From contig JAKEKT010000013.1 in the NCBI GenBank assembly GCA_021495925.1, positions 124,001-188,000 on the forward strand: DNA of 64,000 nucleotides, written 5' to 3'. Positions 52,790-62,876 of the stretch are shown one piece after another; position 1 is the first letter of the stretch, and the number at the start of each line of letters is the position of its first letter. Under the pieces are notes generated by a model. It worked only from the letters and a program-made list of their open reading frames with translations, had not been told where the DNA came from and made no database searches. Source of the DNA: Diplodia intermedia. Lineage: Eukaryota > Ascomycota > Dothideomycetes > Botryosphaeriales > Botryosphaeriaceae. A program made the position numbers and the translations under genes.

Positions 52790-54077
52790 TACGACCAGCC
52801 CCCTGGCAGACTCGCTAACGGGAACGGCGGTCACATTGCTCGATGGCTCCGGGAGATCCTAATCGGTGACCTACAGTCAGTGGCAGACTTAATTGGAAAG
52901 TATGGATCATCTGCCTTGAGAGCGAAAGCGCAACCCTTTGATGGTTTCCAGCCGCCTCTTCCGCCAAATCAATGGCAATTGGAGGTTGAGAATTGGTTTT
53001 CCATCAACTTGACTCTCATGCAAAGGATGGTCGTCGACGCCGCAACGGGCCCGTCGGACCCCGAGCTGCGCTCATTCCTCCTACTAGCAGAAAACTCAGA
53101 CGAGCAACGAGTCTGCCAGAGCCAGGTAAATATCCCTCGCCTCTTTTCCCGAGTCCGACCACTTACACCTCCGGCCCCCGCAGAAAATCCGCCGCACCGC
53201 CTACATGAACTTCTCCCTCCTCGGCATCATCATCATCATCGTCATCTCCCACACCCTCGAACCCTTCATCTCCCGGCTGCAGAAGCGGCACTGCAAACTC
53301 GACACGTATTTCCGTCTCGAGTGGTGCACCAACGAGACATTGCAGCTGCAGCGCCTTGCTCACGAGAAACTGGGCGCGGGCACGTGGAGCCGTGCAGATG
53401 AAGCGGTCGCGGTGACCGGCCCGGATGAGCGCCTTGCGCTGCTCGATCTGGCTGACTTGAAGCAGCCAAGGCTGAAGAGGCCGCCGGTGCTGTTGCATCA
53501 GGAGTTGGTGGCAATGGGGCGGAGTGGAGAGCTTGGTGGGGGAAGAGGCTCCGAGTGTTGGGGGGCTGCTGACGAAGAAAGGAGGATCTCAGGGAATGGG
53601 GTCGGGGCGGGTAAGCAGCCCTTGAAGCAGTTATCCTGGCTTATACGAGTTCCTCTTTCTGTATACTGGCGATGCGTTGATGTCGCCCCTCTTCATGGAA
53701 CTATTTCAAAAAAAAAAAATGATGACGAGAAGCCTACTTGCGTGATGGATATGAAAAAAGCCGCCCCGGCGGCCTCGTTCGAGCGGAGAGATAAATATCG
53801 CTGCGGGAAGTCGGAGGCCGGCCATCACCCGCTGCGTAGGTGGCTCGCTGCCACATCGACGAGGCCGGTGACAGCTGAAAATTGGTTACAGCCAGCATGC
53901 CACACTCGCCGCACAGGGGAACCCATTCGGACGGCGTGCGATCCTTGCTGTGGGACACATTTGTGCAGATTAACAGTGCAGGCTGATGCAGCGTCGACTC
54001 CGCCACGTTGCGAAGCGGGCAAGGCAGATCCCGGGCGAGGCATAAGCAGCTGTAGAGGGTGCGTGGGAAGCATGTGA
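52790..54077 (+). pseudogene. 5'-truncated fungal membrane protein gene
   Basis: The frame from 52790 reads GRLANGNGGHIARWLREILI (in part), then NQWQLEVENWFSINL, then QRMVVDAATGPSDPELR. After a 58-nt phase-0 intron (53126..53183, GTAAAT...CCCGCAG) it continues with KIRRTAYMNFSLLG, a hydrophobic segment (IIIIIVISHTLEP), and LEWCTNETLQLQRLAHEKLG, GTWSRADEAVAVTG and ALLDLADLKQPRL. I recognise these as motifs of an unnamed fungal multi-pass membrane protein family from experience, not from a search. Family members have more membrane segments upstream. Here the frame is closed by TAG at 52787..52789 and TAG at 52748..52750, so the N-terminal half is missing or broken. After about 53560 the frame is low in conserved sequence and the true end is unclear. 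A translated shorter product cannot be excluded. Confidence 0.5.
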
Positions 54078-55085
54078 GCTGACCAGGTTCGGCTATATAC
54101 AGCTCCTGCTGCCGTACAGGCAAGAATAGCCGTATTGTCAAGGCTTGCAGGAGCGAAGAGCCATGTTGAGTTACAGTGAGGCGGCACCGTTGCCTTAGGC
54201 CGTGACGCGTGCTTTGGCAGTTTCTTCAGCCTGGTCCTCGTACGCGAACTGGCTGCCAGGCTGAATGCCGATCGGTGTGGTGTGTGACTGAGACATTGGA
54301 CATGCTGTCCCAGTGGAGAGATGGCAGATGAAGCGGGCAGTGTGTGATTGAGGCTATGAGAGACCTCCCCTCCCACAGCCTATCTGTTCCTGCTTTCGCG
54401 AGGCCATCTACCTTGCAGCAAGTCTATTCCCCGCGGGGAAGGCTGTCGGAGGGGCGAGGCGAGCTGCCCTCAAAGTCGGAAGCGCGCATTTCCTGACCTG
54501 TACGACAGCGTAGAAGTAACACTAGGCAGACTAAATGCTGGGCCTAGTCTCATTCAGGGCCGGTGTGTCGGTCGCGTCGGTGGGGGATCGCGCATGCGAG
54601 ATTCTGTCCCCATGCTCGACTACCGGCACAAGCAAGGCTGCGAAAAAAAAATCCTTGAACCTCTTGCGCTAGTGCGCAGTGCTGGTTTGCGAGGAATTCA
54701 TTGTCCTCGCATGATCTTGCGCATGCATTGTACAACAACGGCGAGGCTGAAGGAAGCGGGGTGCAGAGTTCTTGAGATGCGACATGAGCCTTTTCGGTCG
54801 ATCTTCTTCTCTAGGAAGGTGGTATACTCTCACAGCGTAAGCAAATAGCCGAATCCGCCTTGCCAAGGTGGCAGGCGTCTGTTTCTGTTCACCGGACGTC
54901 CAATAAGATTCTTGTGACACCCACGCCATCCACACACCCCAAATGGAGCCTAGCCGCAGCCTCACAGCTTCCTGACGAACGATCATCATCAAGACTCTGT
55001 TGCCCAGTATGCCATTGTCCAGGTTTTACAAGCTGTCCCCTTCAGTCCTCCTGCGCTATCGGCAACCTTTTTTCTTTGGCGGAAA
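54078..55085. other. Intergenic region, 1 kb
   Basis: No supported gene. Minus-strand frames at 53734..54376 overlap the membrane-protein region and lack motifs. The last 200 nt are upstream of the kelch gene. Confidence 0.4.
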
Positions 55086-57267
55086 ATGAAAGTTTTCCTC
55101 ATCATGCGCTACGTCGTTGCTCTCATTCTCATTCTATTGGCTCCCGTTTCGGCTCAAGGATCGTATCGTCGCCGAGCAGACCACGCAGGTCGGTAATGAA
55201 GAGGAACACATGTGCTTCCAAGCCTCGCTTACAGATTACAGCCGTCCTGGCGGGTGATAAGCTTGTGATTAGCGGAGGCCTTGTCTCCTACGAAGATGGT
55301 ACCCCTTGGTATGGTATGGAGTTGTGCCTTGATCCGAACTCGTTGCGCACGTCTAACGAGGGGTTTGCAACAGAAAACAAAACTTGGGTGCTGGACTTGT
55401 CTAGCAGTTGGACGAACTCATCCCTCAACCCGCTTTCAGTGTTGCGCCCAGCCAGCTATAACATATTGATACGCGAGTCACTTTGGTATGATCCAAAGAG
55501 AGACTGCGTGTATGCATTTGGCGGAGAGGTTTCTCGCGATGGATACGTCAAAGGCCCTCCGAACTCAAGATTCGAGATACCGGAGGAGTTTCTGTGGCAG
55601 TTTTGTTTCGAAGACGGCAACGCCTCTTCTTGGGCATGGACGGAGGTCCTCGGACAAAACAGCAAAGACTTTCCGGCGGACATAATGCGAACAACCATGG
55701 GCGCATCCGCTGCAGACGGAAGCAAAGCTTACTCCCTTGGCGGTGTGGTGTATAACTGGACAACAGAAAAAATAAAGACCGTCGGGGATCTACACAACGT
55801 TCCAGGGCTCTTGACGTTTGACTTTGCGAGCAAAACGCTGACGAACTCCACGGACGATGGCGGGTATTTTGCGTCTAGGTGGAATGGACCTGACCAAACA
55901 CTGTCTCTTGCCGGTGGCATGGTTTTTGCTCCGCCTTTCGGAACTCAAGGTGCATTCATCGTCATCGGCGGTCAAAGCAACAATTCCGGTGAAGTAAAGC
56001 ACTACTGGAATAATATCACCGTTCTCGATCCTTCTACCGGCTCTTGGTACTCGCAGGAAGCGACGGGAGCCGTTCCAAGTACGGATGACAGGGTAAACTG
56101 CTTTGTCGGTGCTCAGGATAATGAGTTGGAGACATTCGATATGTAAGAAGCCGCCCATTTGATTTTGGTGTTATTCGAGCTTACATTCGAAAGCTTCGTC
56201 TATGGCGGGTTCGAGGACATACCTGGTGGTGACACTTACTACGTTCTGTCGCTTCCGTCTTTCAAATGGTTTGCCAGCGATGTTGTTTCGATGCCGAGAC
56301 GAAGGTCAATGACCTGCACAGCTACGAACAATAGTCAAATGATCATGGTTGGAGGTCTTGATCCGGACCAACCCAGCACGATCAATGACCCACAGAACTG
56401 GCAGGCCTCGAATGATCCGTGGACCCAAGGCATTGGAGTTTTTGACATGACAAAGCTTCAGTACAAGAACAAATACGACGCCAGCGCCGTAGCCTATGCT
56501 TCCCCGGACGTGATACAGAGATATTATCAGAGTAACGCGTTAGTAAGCTTTGCTATGTTTAAGTGTCTCCTACTAATTTCAACAGGAGCCGTCAAACCTC
56601 GTACAACAGCCAAGAGCTGAGAGATATCTTCACAAGATATACTGCCTCAAACAGCAGCGAGAATTTAGAGCCACCAACGGACCCCGACGGCCCCAAGAGA
56701 CTCAGTAATGGCGCCATAGCTGGTGTTGTTGCCGCGTCAGTACTTGCGGCGGCTATTCTCCTCGGACTTCTCATCGTTTGCAAAGTCAAGCAACGCAAAA
56801 GAAATCGGATACGCATGAAGACCTCTCCCATTGCGCCCGAGCCTCTCGTGGATACTTCATCGGAAGCCCACGCTCTGGCGCCTATCTCCCCTCCGGAACT
56901 CCGAACTGAGATCTATAGGACAGATCCACCAGCGTATCTCGAGAGTCAACGGTCGGCTAATGCGGATGGGGAGGGGCGGAAGCTGTGGCATATGACTAGT
57001 GGGACACACCAAGAAGCAGCAGAGGAGCGTTCAATCCCCCATGACAGCGGCCAAGAAGAATTTTCTGAGGTACATCTATGTCCCAGCGAGAGCAGCAATG
57101 CCTTGGAACAGAGCCTCGCCTCAGGAATTGAAGATTCGCGGCGTCGAGTGTCGATGGATGTTCGGTCGGTGTTGTCAGATCGTGGTTTTCTCCCTGGTAT
57201 TGGTACAGAGTTTGTTGATGGACAGTTGAGCACTGACCCCACTGGGATTTCAACACGTCCGACATAG
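55086..57267 (+). CDS. Secreted-kelch, single-pass membrane protein
   Basis: Four exons, 55086..55188, 55242..56142, 56194..56538 and 56586..57267, give 676 residues; introns of 53, 51 and 47 nt all fit in phase. Exon 1 encodes a signal peptide (MKVFLIMRYVVALILILLAP, then VSAQG). The extracellular part has six kelch-type Gly-Gly strands: VISGGLV, VYAFGGEV, AYSLGGVV, FIVIGGQS, FVYGGFED and MIMVGGLD. They are expected to fold as a beta-propeller with many N-glycosylation sites (NWTT, NNSG, NNIT). A membrane segment follows in exon 4 (AIAGVVAASVLAAAILLGLL, then IVCKVKQRKR as stop-transfer). The long cytoplasmic tail is rich in Pro, Ser and Glu. The layout is that of fungal kelch membrane proteins with a cell-surface or wall-sensing role; the ligand is unknown. 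Confidence 0.8.
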
Positions 57268-57590
57268 AAGCGCGTTTCTCTAGACTTGTCATTTTATCAT
57301 TAATGGAAGAAGCGCCGTAACTATGGATCCGGAAAGAACATACCACTGTGAGTAGAATTTGCAACAGGTGCTACATAACATAAACTCCGCCAAAGAAGCC
57401 ACGGGAGAAAATAAGTGTTTTCGATCTTAAAAGGAAATACTATTCAGGCTTCTCTATTTGCTCAAATAGGCGCTATCGACATGTTCCTCAAGCTAACGGA
57501 TGCGCCTTGTTCATTTGAGAATATGACTCTCTTTTTGACCTTCTCCGAGACTCTCACTAATTTCTTGACTTTCACCGGTACGGTCGCTTG
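57268..57590. other. Convergent 3' intergenic region
   Basis: About 320 nt between the kelch gene (plus) and the PNP-family gene (minus). It is AT-rich, with no recognisable feature; it should hold both polyadenylation regions. Confidence 0.4.
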
Positions 57591-59332
57591 TTAGGTCTCG
57601 CTTGTTTCTTCTTCGGGTGACCCTGATGTCGTTTGACATTCCTCAATATTGCTCGGTTCATCATCCTCAAGAGGCTGGCTTGTCTCTCCTTCTTCAGCAG
57701 GCTTATCCATTGATCGTTCCTCGCAAGGATCACCTGGGGTTCCCATCCACTTCTTCCGCAGTGCCTCGAATTGCTTTGATCCGTAATCTGCTGGAGGTGC
57801 CGATTTGAAAAGTTGTTGAGCCTTGCAGGTTTCCACGGGATTGCGGCAGAGGCCGAGGCGGTTAGCGAAATTCCAGAGACACGGACAGTACGAGTCGCAG
57901 TTGCACTGTATCCACACACCATAGTGTCGTAGAAGCTCTCTCCGCTCGCTCCCCTTCCTGCCTTCTGGGTATCTGAACTTCGACAAGCGTTCGTGGAAGT
58001 GGTCCTGCAAATGGACTACATATATAACCGCGAGAGTCATTCCCTTGTGCAAGTCCTCTGCTTTTCTCGAGATCAAGTCCCACGACTGCGAAACGCGTTC
58101 TTGCAATTGTGGAGGGAAGCGTTGTTTCAATTTCTCCTCTAGAGATGTTCGGTCAGTGAGAGGGAGCGGCATAGGGAGTAGCGAAACCTACTTGTCACTC
58201 GACGACTACCTTCTGCACACTCGAGATATATGATCTCATAGATGGACAGTCCTCGGACCGTCATCTGTTCCCACACCTCACCTTTCCTGTTGATGAAGCG
58301 ATCTTGGCTCATGCTGATGCTGTTGTACGCAAAGCAGCGGGCATGTTCGCTGTTCCTATCGATCTGTGACGAGCCTGACGACTCCATTGGGGCCATGTTG
58401 ACGATGATTTCTCTGGTCAAGGCAGCAGCAGCCCCTGCCGCATAGTTTTGCCATCTTCTGTTCGAGTGCGAGTCGGAATAGTCGGTGATGCCACGGATGA
58501 CCAAGGCGTGGGTGTCGATGACGCCTGCTGCTTCCATCTCGAAGCACCGCGCCGTGGGATATTCTGTTCGCATCGCATCGCGCGTCTCCGCATCGGCCAT
58601 GAACCTGTTGGCTGAGCAGATGGTGCCCCGATGGAAGACAAGTTGTGTTCCTGGAGGCTCTCGTTCCTTCCGCGTCACCAGTCGTTCCCTCCCGCAGCCA
58701 CACATGGTCTGGACATCCATGTAGTCCTTGGAATGCTTGCAAGGGAAATCGGCTTCGTACAGCAGGTCGTTCCCGCGGCCGGGATGCCCAAATCCATGCA
58801 GTCGGTCGAGACGCCGAAGGTGCTCGTGAAAATGGGTACCGCCCTGCTTCGCATTTCGAAAGAAGGTGCCCAGCTTGGCTACGATTGCTCTGTCGGGTTT
58901 TTGATGTGTCCTGCGAAGGTCATAAGATACAACGGCTGGGTCTTCGCCGTTCGCAGGAAGTCCGAGAACGACATCACCGAGAAAGACATCTTCTTCGTGC
59001 ATTCGAGGGGGAAGCTCCGTCTTCGGCCGTGGGATACCTCCGCCGATGCCGACAAAAAGATGAAGTGCAACGTTTGAAAAGTCTCGTTTCAGTGATGCCG
59101 CAAGGAACGTAGCTGAGACGTGTCCTGGCAAGGTCTCAGGCATGCAGGTGATGACAATATTATGGCTTTTGATTGAGCCATACTGATATTCGTTCATGTC
59201 GGTCTTGTGCTGCGGGGGAGGATCGTGTTGCTCGTCGAGCATCCATTGGGCGGCCAAGCTTTCGCTCTGAGGCAAAGCGCATAGCCAAGCAATCGTGTAG
59301 TCTTCTCTCTTGAGTTGTCGAAGAGGAAACAT
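57591..59332 (-). CDS. PNP_UDP (nucleoside phosphorylase-like) NLR-type protein
   Basis: Exons 59332..58210 and 58138..57591 are joined by a 71-nt phase-1 intron (GTAGTC...CTGAC...CTCTAG), giving 556 residues. The N-terminal 330 residues are a phosphorylase-superfamily domain: REDYTIAWLCALPQSESLAA, HLFVGIGGGIPRP, GDVVLG, the YMDVQTMCGCGRE insertion, CFEMEAAGVIDTHALVIRG and DYSDSHSNRRWQNYAAGAAA. In fungi this domain is a common N-terminal module of NLR/STAND proteins. Here no NACHT or NB-ARC domain follows. The C-terminus is a helical segment, then a Cys-rich patch (WIQCNCDSYCPCLWNF, RLGLCRNPVETC) and an acidic tail. The phosphorylase domain may cleave nucleosides or only sense them. It is transcribed divergently from the DUF6594 gene. 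Confidence 0.8.
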
Positions 59333-59643
59333 GGTCGCTTGCTGGCCAGTAGCCTCTTGCGGTTGCGCTTGGTGGTGGCAATGAAAGATTGACGTGGTGG
59401 AACGAAGGCTGGCCTATTAAATAGGCAATCCCAGGTTGGAACAGGTCCCCTCACTCCTCGGTTGCTAATCAAATTCACCGGTAGCCTCACACCGCAGCAA
59501 CATCTCACCGGTCGCGTTGCACAGCATCGGGGCGTTGTGCGTTGTGAGCTGTCCGTTGCCCAGCCTTGTAGGCCAAAAGCGGCCCATAAGACGCTCGTGC
59601 GGCCACAGGGCCTTATGATCAACCCGGAAACGATACCCTCATC
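59333..59643. promoter_or_regulatory. Shared divergent promoter region
   Basis: 311 nt separate the start codons of the minus-strand PNP_UDP gene and the plus-strand DUF6594 gene, so both promoters must overlap here. A TATTAAATAGG stretch near 59414 could serve the minus-strand gene. Co-regulation is an inference. Confidence 0.45.
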
Positions 59644-60645
59644 ATGACCTGCACTGCTGCCCGCCCTCCTGCTCATGGCGAGACAAGCAACATGTACCCC
59701 ACGGAATCGGCGCAACAGAGAGATGCTGCCTGTTACAGCAGCCAAGCGGCCAGTGACGGAGAACGAGGGATCCTCGCAAGCTTTGCCAGGCTTTGGCGCA
59801 TTGCGACGGCCGATGAGAACATCACGCTGCATGGCTTCTACCGGTTCAAAACGAGCCACCTGCTCAATCTGCGCTTTCTCGAGGACGAGATAAGACAACT
59901 CGACAGGGAAATTTACCAGGCTGGAATGCAACTCGACGCGCCCATAACCAGAGCCGACAGACTCGGACTAGGGCGTAGCCAACGCGACACCGGCGCAAAA
60001 GCGGCATCGGAAAAGATGACCAGGGAGAGCATCCTGCGGCTGAGGCGACTGATCCAAGAATACGGTAAGGCGTTGCCGCCCCATGCATTACGGCCCAACG
60101 CGCTGACATGCATGAGCGAAGACGACGCCCTGCTGCGCTTCAACCAAATGATGCAGATGCAGACCTTCGCCCTGTCCGACGACGCATGGCACTCTGACTT
60201 CCGTAGCGATCTCAACAAATGGGAGCAGTCCAAGACGCGGCTGGTCCGCACCGACCTGCCCGCCGCTCGCATCCGCTCGCCACTCGAGAGCGGGCTGAAC
60301 CACCTGCTGCGTGCGGCCTGGCAAACCTGGAAAAGCCAGCGGAGCACAGCGCCGGATCGGGACGCGGAGGCGCAGCAGGCTGGACTGACCCCGCGCAATG
60401 TCATCCGCGCCACGAAATGCATTACTTGCTTCCTTGTCGCGGTTTTCTCTGCTGCCGTGTTGGTCGTTCCGTTGTTGCTTCTGTCCGACCAGAGAAATGC
60501 CGCGGAACTGCTCAAGATTGGCATGTTCATTGTGCTTTTCTGTTTCGCTGTGAGCTTCTGCTCCGGTTCATCGGCGCTCGCTACCATGGGCGTCACGGCT
60601 GCGTATGCTGCCGTGTTGGTGGTCTTCATATCGAACAACCCTTGA
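59644..60645 (+). CDS. DUF6594 membrane protein
   Basis: A single exon of 333 residues from ATG 59644; ATG 59692 (MYPTESAQQ) is an alternative start. The N-terminal two thirds are helical. HGFYRFKTSHLLNLRFLEDE and QLDREIYQAG match the 'small/FxR...L..L..EI..LE..L' start of DUF6594, and RLRRLIQEYGKAL continues the family pattern. Three membrane segments lie at the C-terminus (TCFLVAVFSAAVLVVPLLLL, GMFIVLFCFAVSFC and GVTAAYAAVLVVFIS), again typical. The function of DUF6594 is unknown. Divergent pairing with a PNP_UDP gene and nearby CHAT, NLR-like and HET sequences suggests, but does not show, a place in the same immune or cell-death module. Confidence 0.75.
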   Translation: MTCTAARPPAHGETSNMYPTESAQQRDAACYSSQAASDGERGILASFARLWRIATADENITLHGFYRFKTSHLLNLRFLEDEIRQLDREIYQAGMQLDAPITRADRLGLGRSQRDTGAKAASEKMTRESILRLRRLIQEYGKALPPHALRPNALTCMSEDDALLRFNQMMQMQTFALSDDAWHSDFRSDLNKWEQSKTRLVRTDLPAARIRSPLESGLNHLLRAAWQTWKSQRSTAPDRDAEAQQAGLTPRNVIRATKCITCFLVAVFSAAVLVVPLLLLSDQRNAAELLKIGMFIVLFCFAVSFCSGSSALATMGVTAAYAAVLVVFISNNP

Positions 60646-60819
60646 CCACTGAAACGGCGATGCGGAGATGGCGTGGTCAGTCAGCCGACGGAGAAGAACA
60701 CTGTATTTGCTTTAATCCCAGGAATTCCCTTGGCTTTTGCAATAGAAATTGTATTTTTCGGTTCTCCATGTCGACGCGCCTCACATATAACCGAGATCCC
60801 TAACGCATCATTGGCCGAG

Positions 60820-61173
60820 GTCGGAAGACGGGTGACAAGCTCTTCACCATCACTGGTAGGAGAATATACTGTGGAAGGTCTTGCCGACAAAGGACTTCAA
60901 CTGGCAAGCGCATTCTAGGTCGTCGAGGTTTCTCATGTAATCAGATCTCTCTGGTCAAAGGATGATGACATTTACACTCAAATGGCTCAGTTATTCTACC
61001 AAGAGCTTAGCAAGGCGGACAACCTGACAGATCGGAACAGAGCTATTGCGTGTGCGCTTCGAACGGCTAAGGTGCAAGAGCAACATCTGAACACGCCGCA
61101 TTGTGGAGTTCTTTTCTTCATTCTGGCGCATAGAACTGGCCCACGGGTTAGTCATATTATAACGCCTGTCTAA
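60820..61173 (+). pseudogene. CHAT protease-domain C-terminal relic
   Basis: CHAT domains are caspase-like proteases found in fungal and bacterial death and immunity proteins. The frame reads GLADKGLQLASAF, TAG (60916..60918), VVEVSHVIRSLWSKDDDIY, then AQLFYQELSKADN and ACALRTAKV. This matches the family end-pattern 'DE-hLASAFQ-AGF-HVIGSLW--DD', followed by a helix with FY-L and an ALR-A motif. The stop falls where Gln is expected, so CAG to TAG would explain it. Upstream of about 60840 I cannot recover the catalytic His/Cys part, so only the last hundred or so residues survive. Confidence 0.6.
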
Positions 61174-61334
61174 AGACCAGTGAGAAATAGTAGTCGGGCA
61201 CGTGGTAATAGCGGTGGACTATGTGTAAGTTAGGGCGCCAATGCAGCACTATCCAGAGTACCCTCTGCCATATGAGCTTGCTCAAAGCGATGCCCCGTGC
61301 TCGGAACATGATTCGGCAGCGTGATCCGATCATC

Positions 61335-62027
61335 TTAACTAAGCCACTCCCCAGAACACGCGCTCATCGACGGACTCGTCAGAAGGATTTTGACAAGAAG
61401 CCCGCTTCCAGCGCGTCGAACCTCCTTCACCAACCCCTTCATGAACGCCAACAGCTGCCGCAAACCATTTACGTGCTCGTCGTTCTCGACCCACGATATC
61501 CCATCCACGATGCAGAAGACCGTTCCGTGGCTCAGAGAGCATAGAAGGCCCCGGAACAAGTAGCAGAACACGTCGAGGCTGTCAGTCTCCATGCCCTGCA
61601 GTAATTCGTTCGTGACGAAGGCGAGATCGAGATTAGCGCCGTACCTAAGGAGGAGCGGAGCTGTCAGGCTCTTGATGATGCCAACAGCGCCGCTCAGGGG
61701 GTCGTCGTCTGTGGTGTGTAGGCCACAGAAGAAGATCAGCGGCAGGAACACGTCTGTCTCCTCCAGGCCCTCAAGGGCTTGCCAGAGTAAGTTGCAAACG
61801 TAGCTCATTGACGAGATGGCAGCTGATGAGCCCCTTTCCGAGCCGTCGACGTGGAGGGCCGCGGAAGTCTTCGTCTTGAGCCAGTGCTGGAAGCGAGGGT
61901 GTTTGATAACTGCAGCGGAGCGTGACTGCTGGCTGAGTCTCAGGTTGTGGCCGGAAAGAGATGCGGTGTTGATATCGTGCAGGATGGCGCTGAGTTCGAA
62001 ACTGTAGAGTGAAATGAAGTACGCCAC
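61335..62027 (-). CDS. Degenerate NLR-type NTPase-like protein (IDGIS family)
   Basis: The frame of 230 codons shows the pattern of a large uncharacterised fungal family that looks like a nucleotide-binding NLR core without a clear Walker A. It has FQHWLKTKTSAALHVDGSE (P-loop position), MSYVCNLLWQAL, FLPLIFFCGLHT, GIIKSLTAPLLLRYG, DVFCYLFRGLLCSLSHGTVF, CIVDGISWVEND (Walker B-like strand) and GLLVKILLTSPSMS (sensor-like). The frame ends with TAA at 61335..61337, but it stays open and family-like for some 34 codons beyond (DDRITLPNHV), so the protein may be truncated there. The first 20 residues may derive from an upstream exon, because a TCTACAG acceptor-like site lies at the start. Complete gene structure is unresolved. 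Confidence 0.6.
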   Translation of the reverse strand: MAYFISLYSFELSAILHDINTASLSGHNLRLSQQSRSAAVIKHPRFQHWLKTKTSAALHVDGSERGSSAAISSMSYVCNLLWQALEGLEETDVFLPLIFFCGLHTTDDDPLSGAVGIIKSLTAPLLLRYGANLDLAFVTNELLQGMETDSLDVFCYLFRGLLCSLSHGTVFCIVDGISWVENDEHVNGLRQLLAFMKGLVKEVRRAGSGLLVKILLTSPSMSACSGEWLS

Positions 62028-62876
62028 AGGGAGCTATGTCCAATGAAAACAGTGGCGTATTGAGAGTGGTGCACCAAATCGCCATGCAGGCGCTTATCAA
62101 CCAAGCCACTGACATGTGCTCGAGTGCCAGCAGCTGCATTAGTAGGTCATTGCACCAATATTTTGGCTGCGTACGGAGCGACAAACAAGTCAATAACCCG
62201 AAAAGTGGGTAAATGCACATGTTGGCTTACAGTTTAAAATCCCGCAACCCCTCACCTTGGCTGGAACAATCAAGAAACCTTTACGAGTTGCACTTCTCTA
62301 ACCCTAAACTACTCTTGGACCTGTCACATTCTGACAAGTGCCGAATTAGCTAACGTGGTCGGACTAACGTTGCCGGATTGAAGTTAAAGTCACCCCATGG
62401 GCCCATCGGTTTCCCTGCCATCGAATCTTCGTGATGGAATATACAGCGGAAATCGGGCTCAATGGAATCGTACGTGGGACACCGTCATCTTGAGCAGTCG
62501 ACAAGCTCTGTAACTCCCGGGAGTCACTAAATCATTCCTTGCGAGCCGCAGCCGGATATTCGCGCGGCAATCCACCATCGCTTTCTGCTGCCCCCGATTC
62601 TGATGCTAGGCGACTAGCTTTCATGTCGAATTTGACCTGGTGCTCTGTGCAGACTACAGGCGTAAGTATACGCGGACGGAGGCCAAGCAAATGGAAAGCA
62701 TACAAGTGTAGCGTAGAGGTTTTTCCATGCCATCTTTGCAAGGTTCGTGTGTAGCAGAGACAAGTGAACGCATGTGTAAGCTTTGCCTAATCTCTCTCAA
62801 TAATTCAGACTTATGGAAGGTGGTAGTATATACAACAAGTAAAGGGTACGAGAGACCCGTAGTAACATCTGGAGTG
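62028..62876. other. Intergenic region, 0.85 kb
   Basis: Upstream region of the NLR-like gene and 3' flank of the terminal HET gene. Open frames at 62532..63047 lack motifs. Nothing else is supported. Confidence 0.4.
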
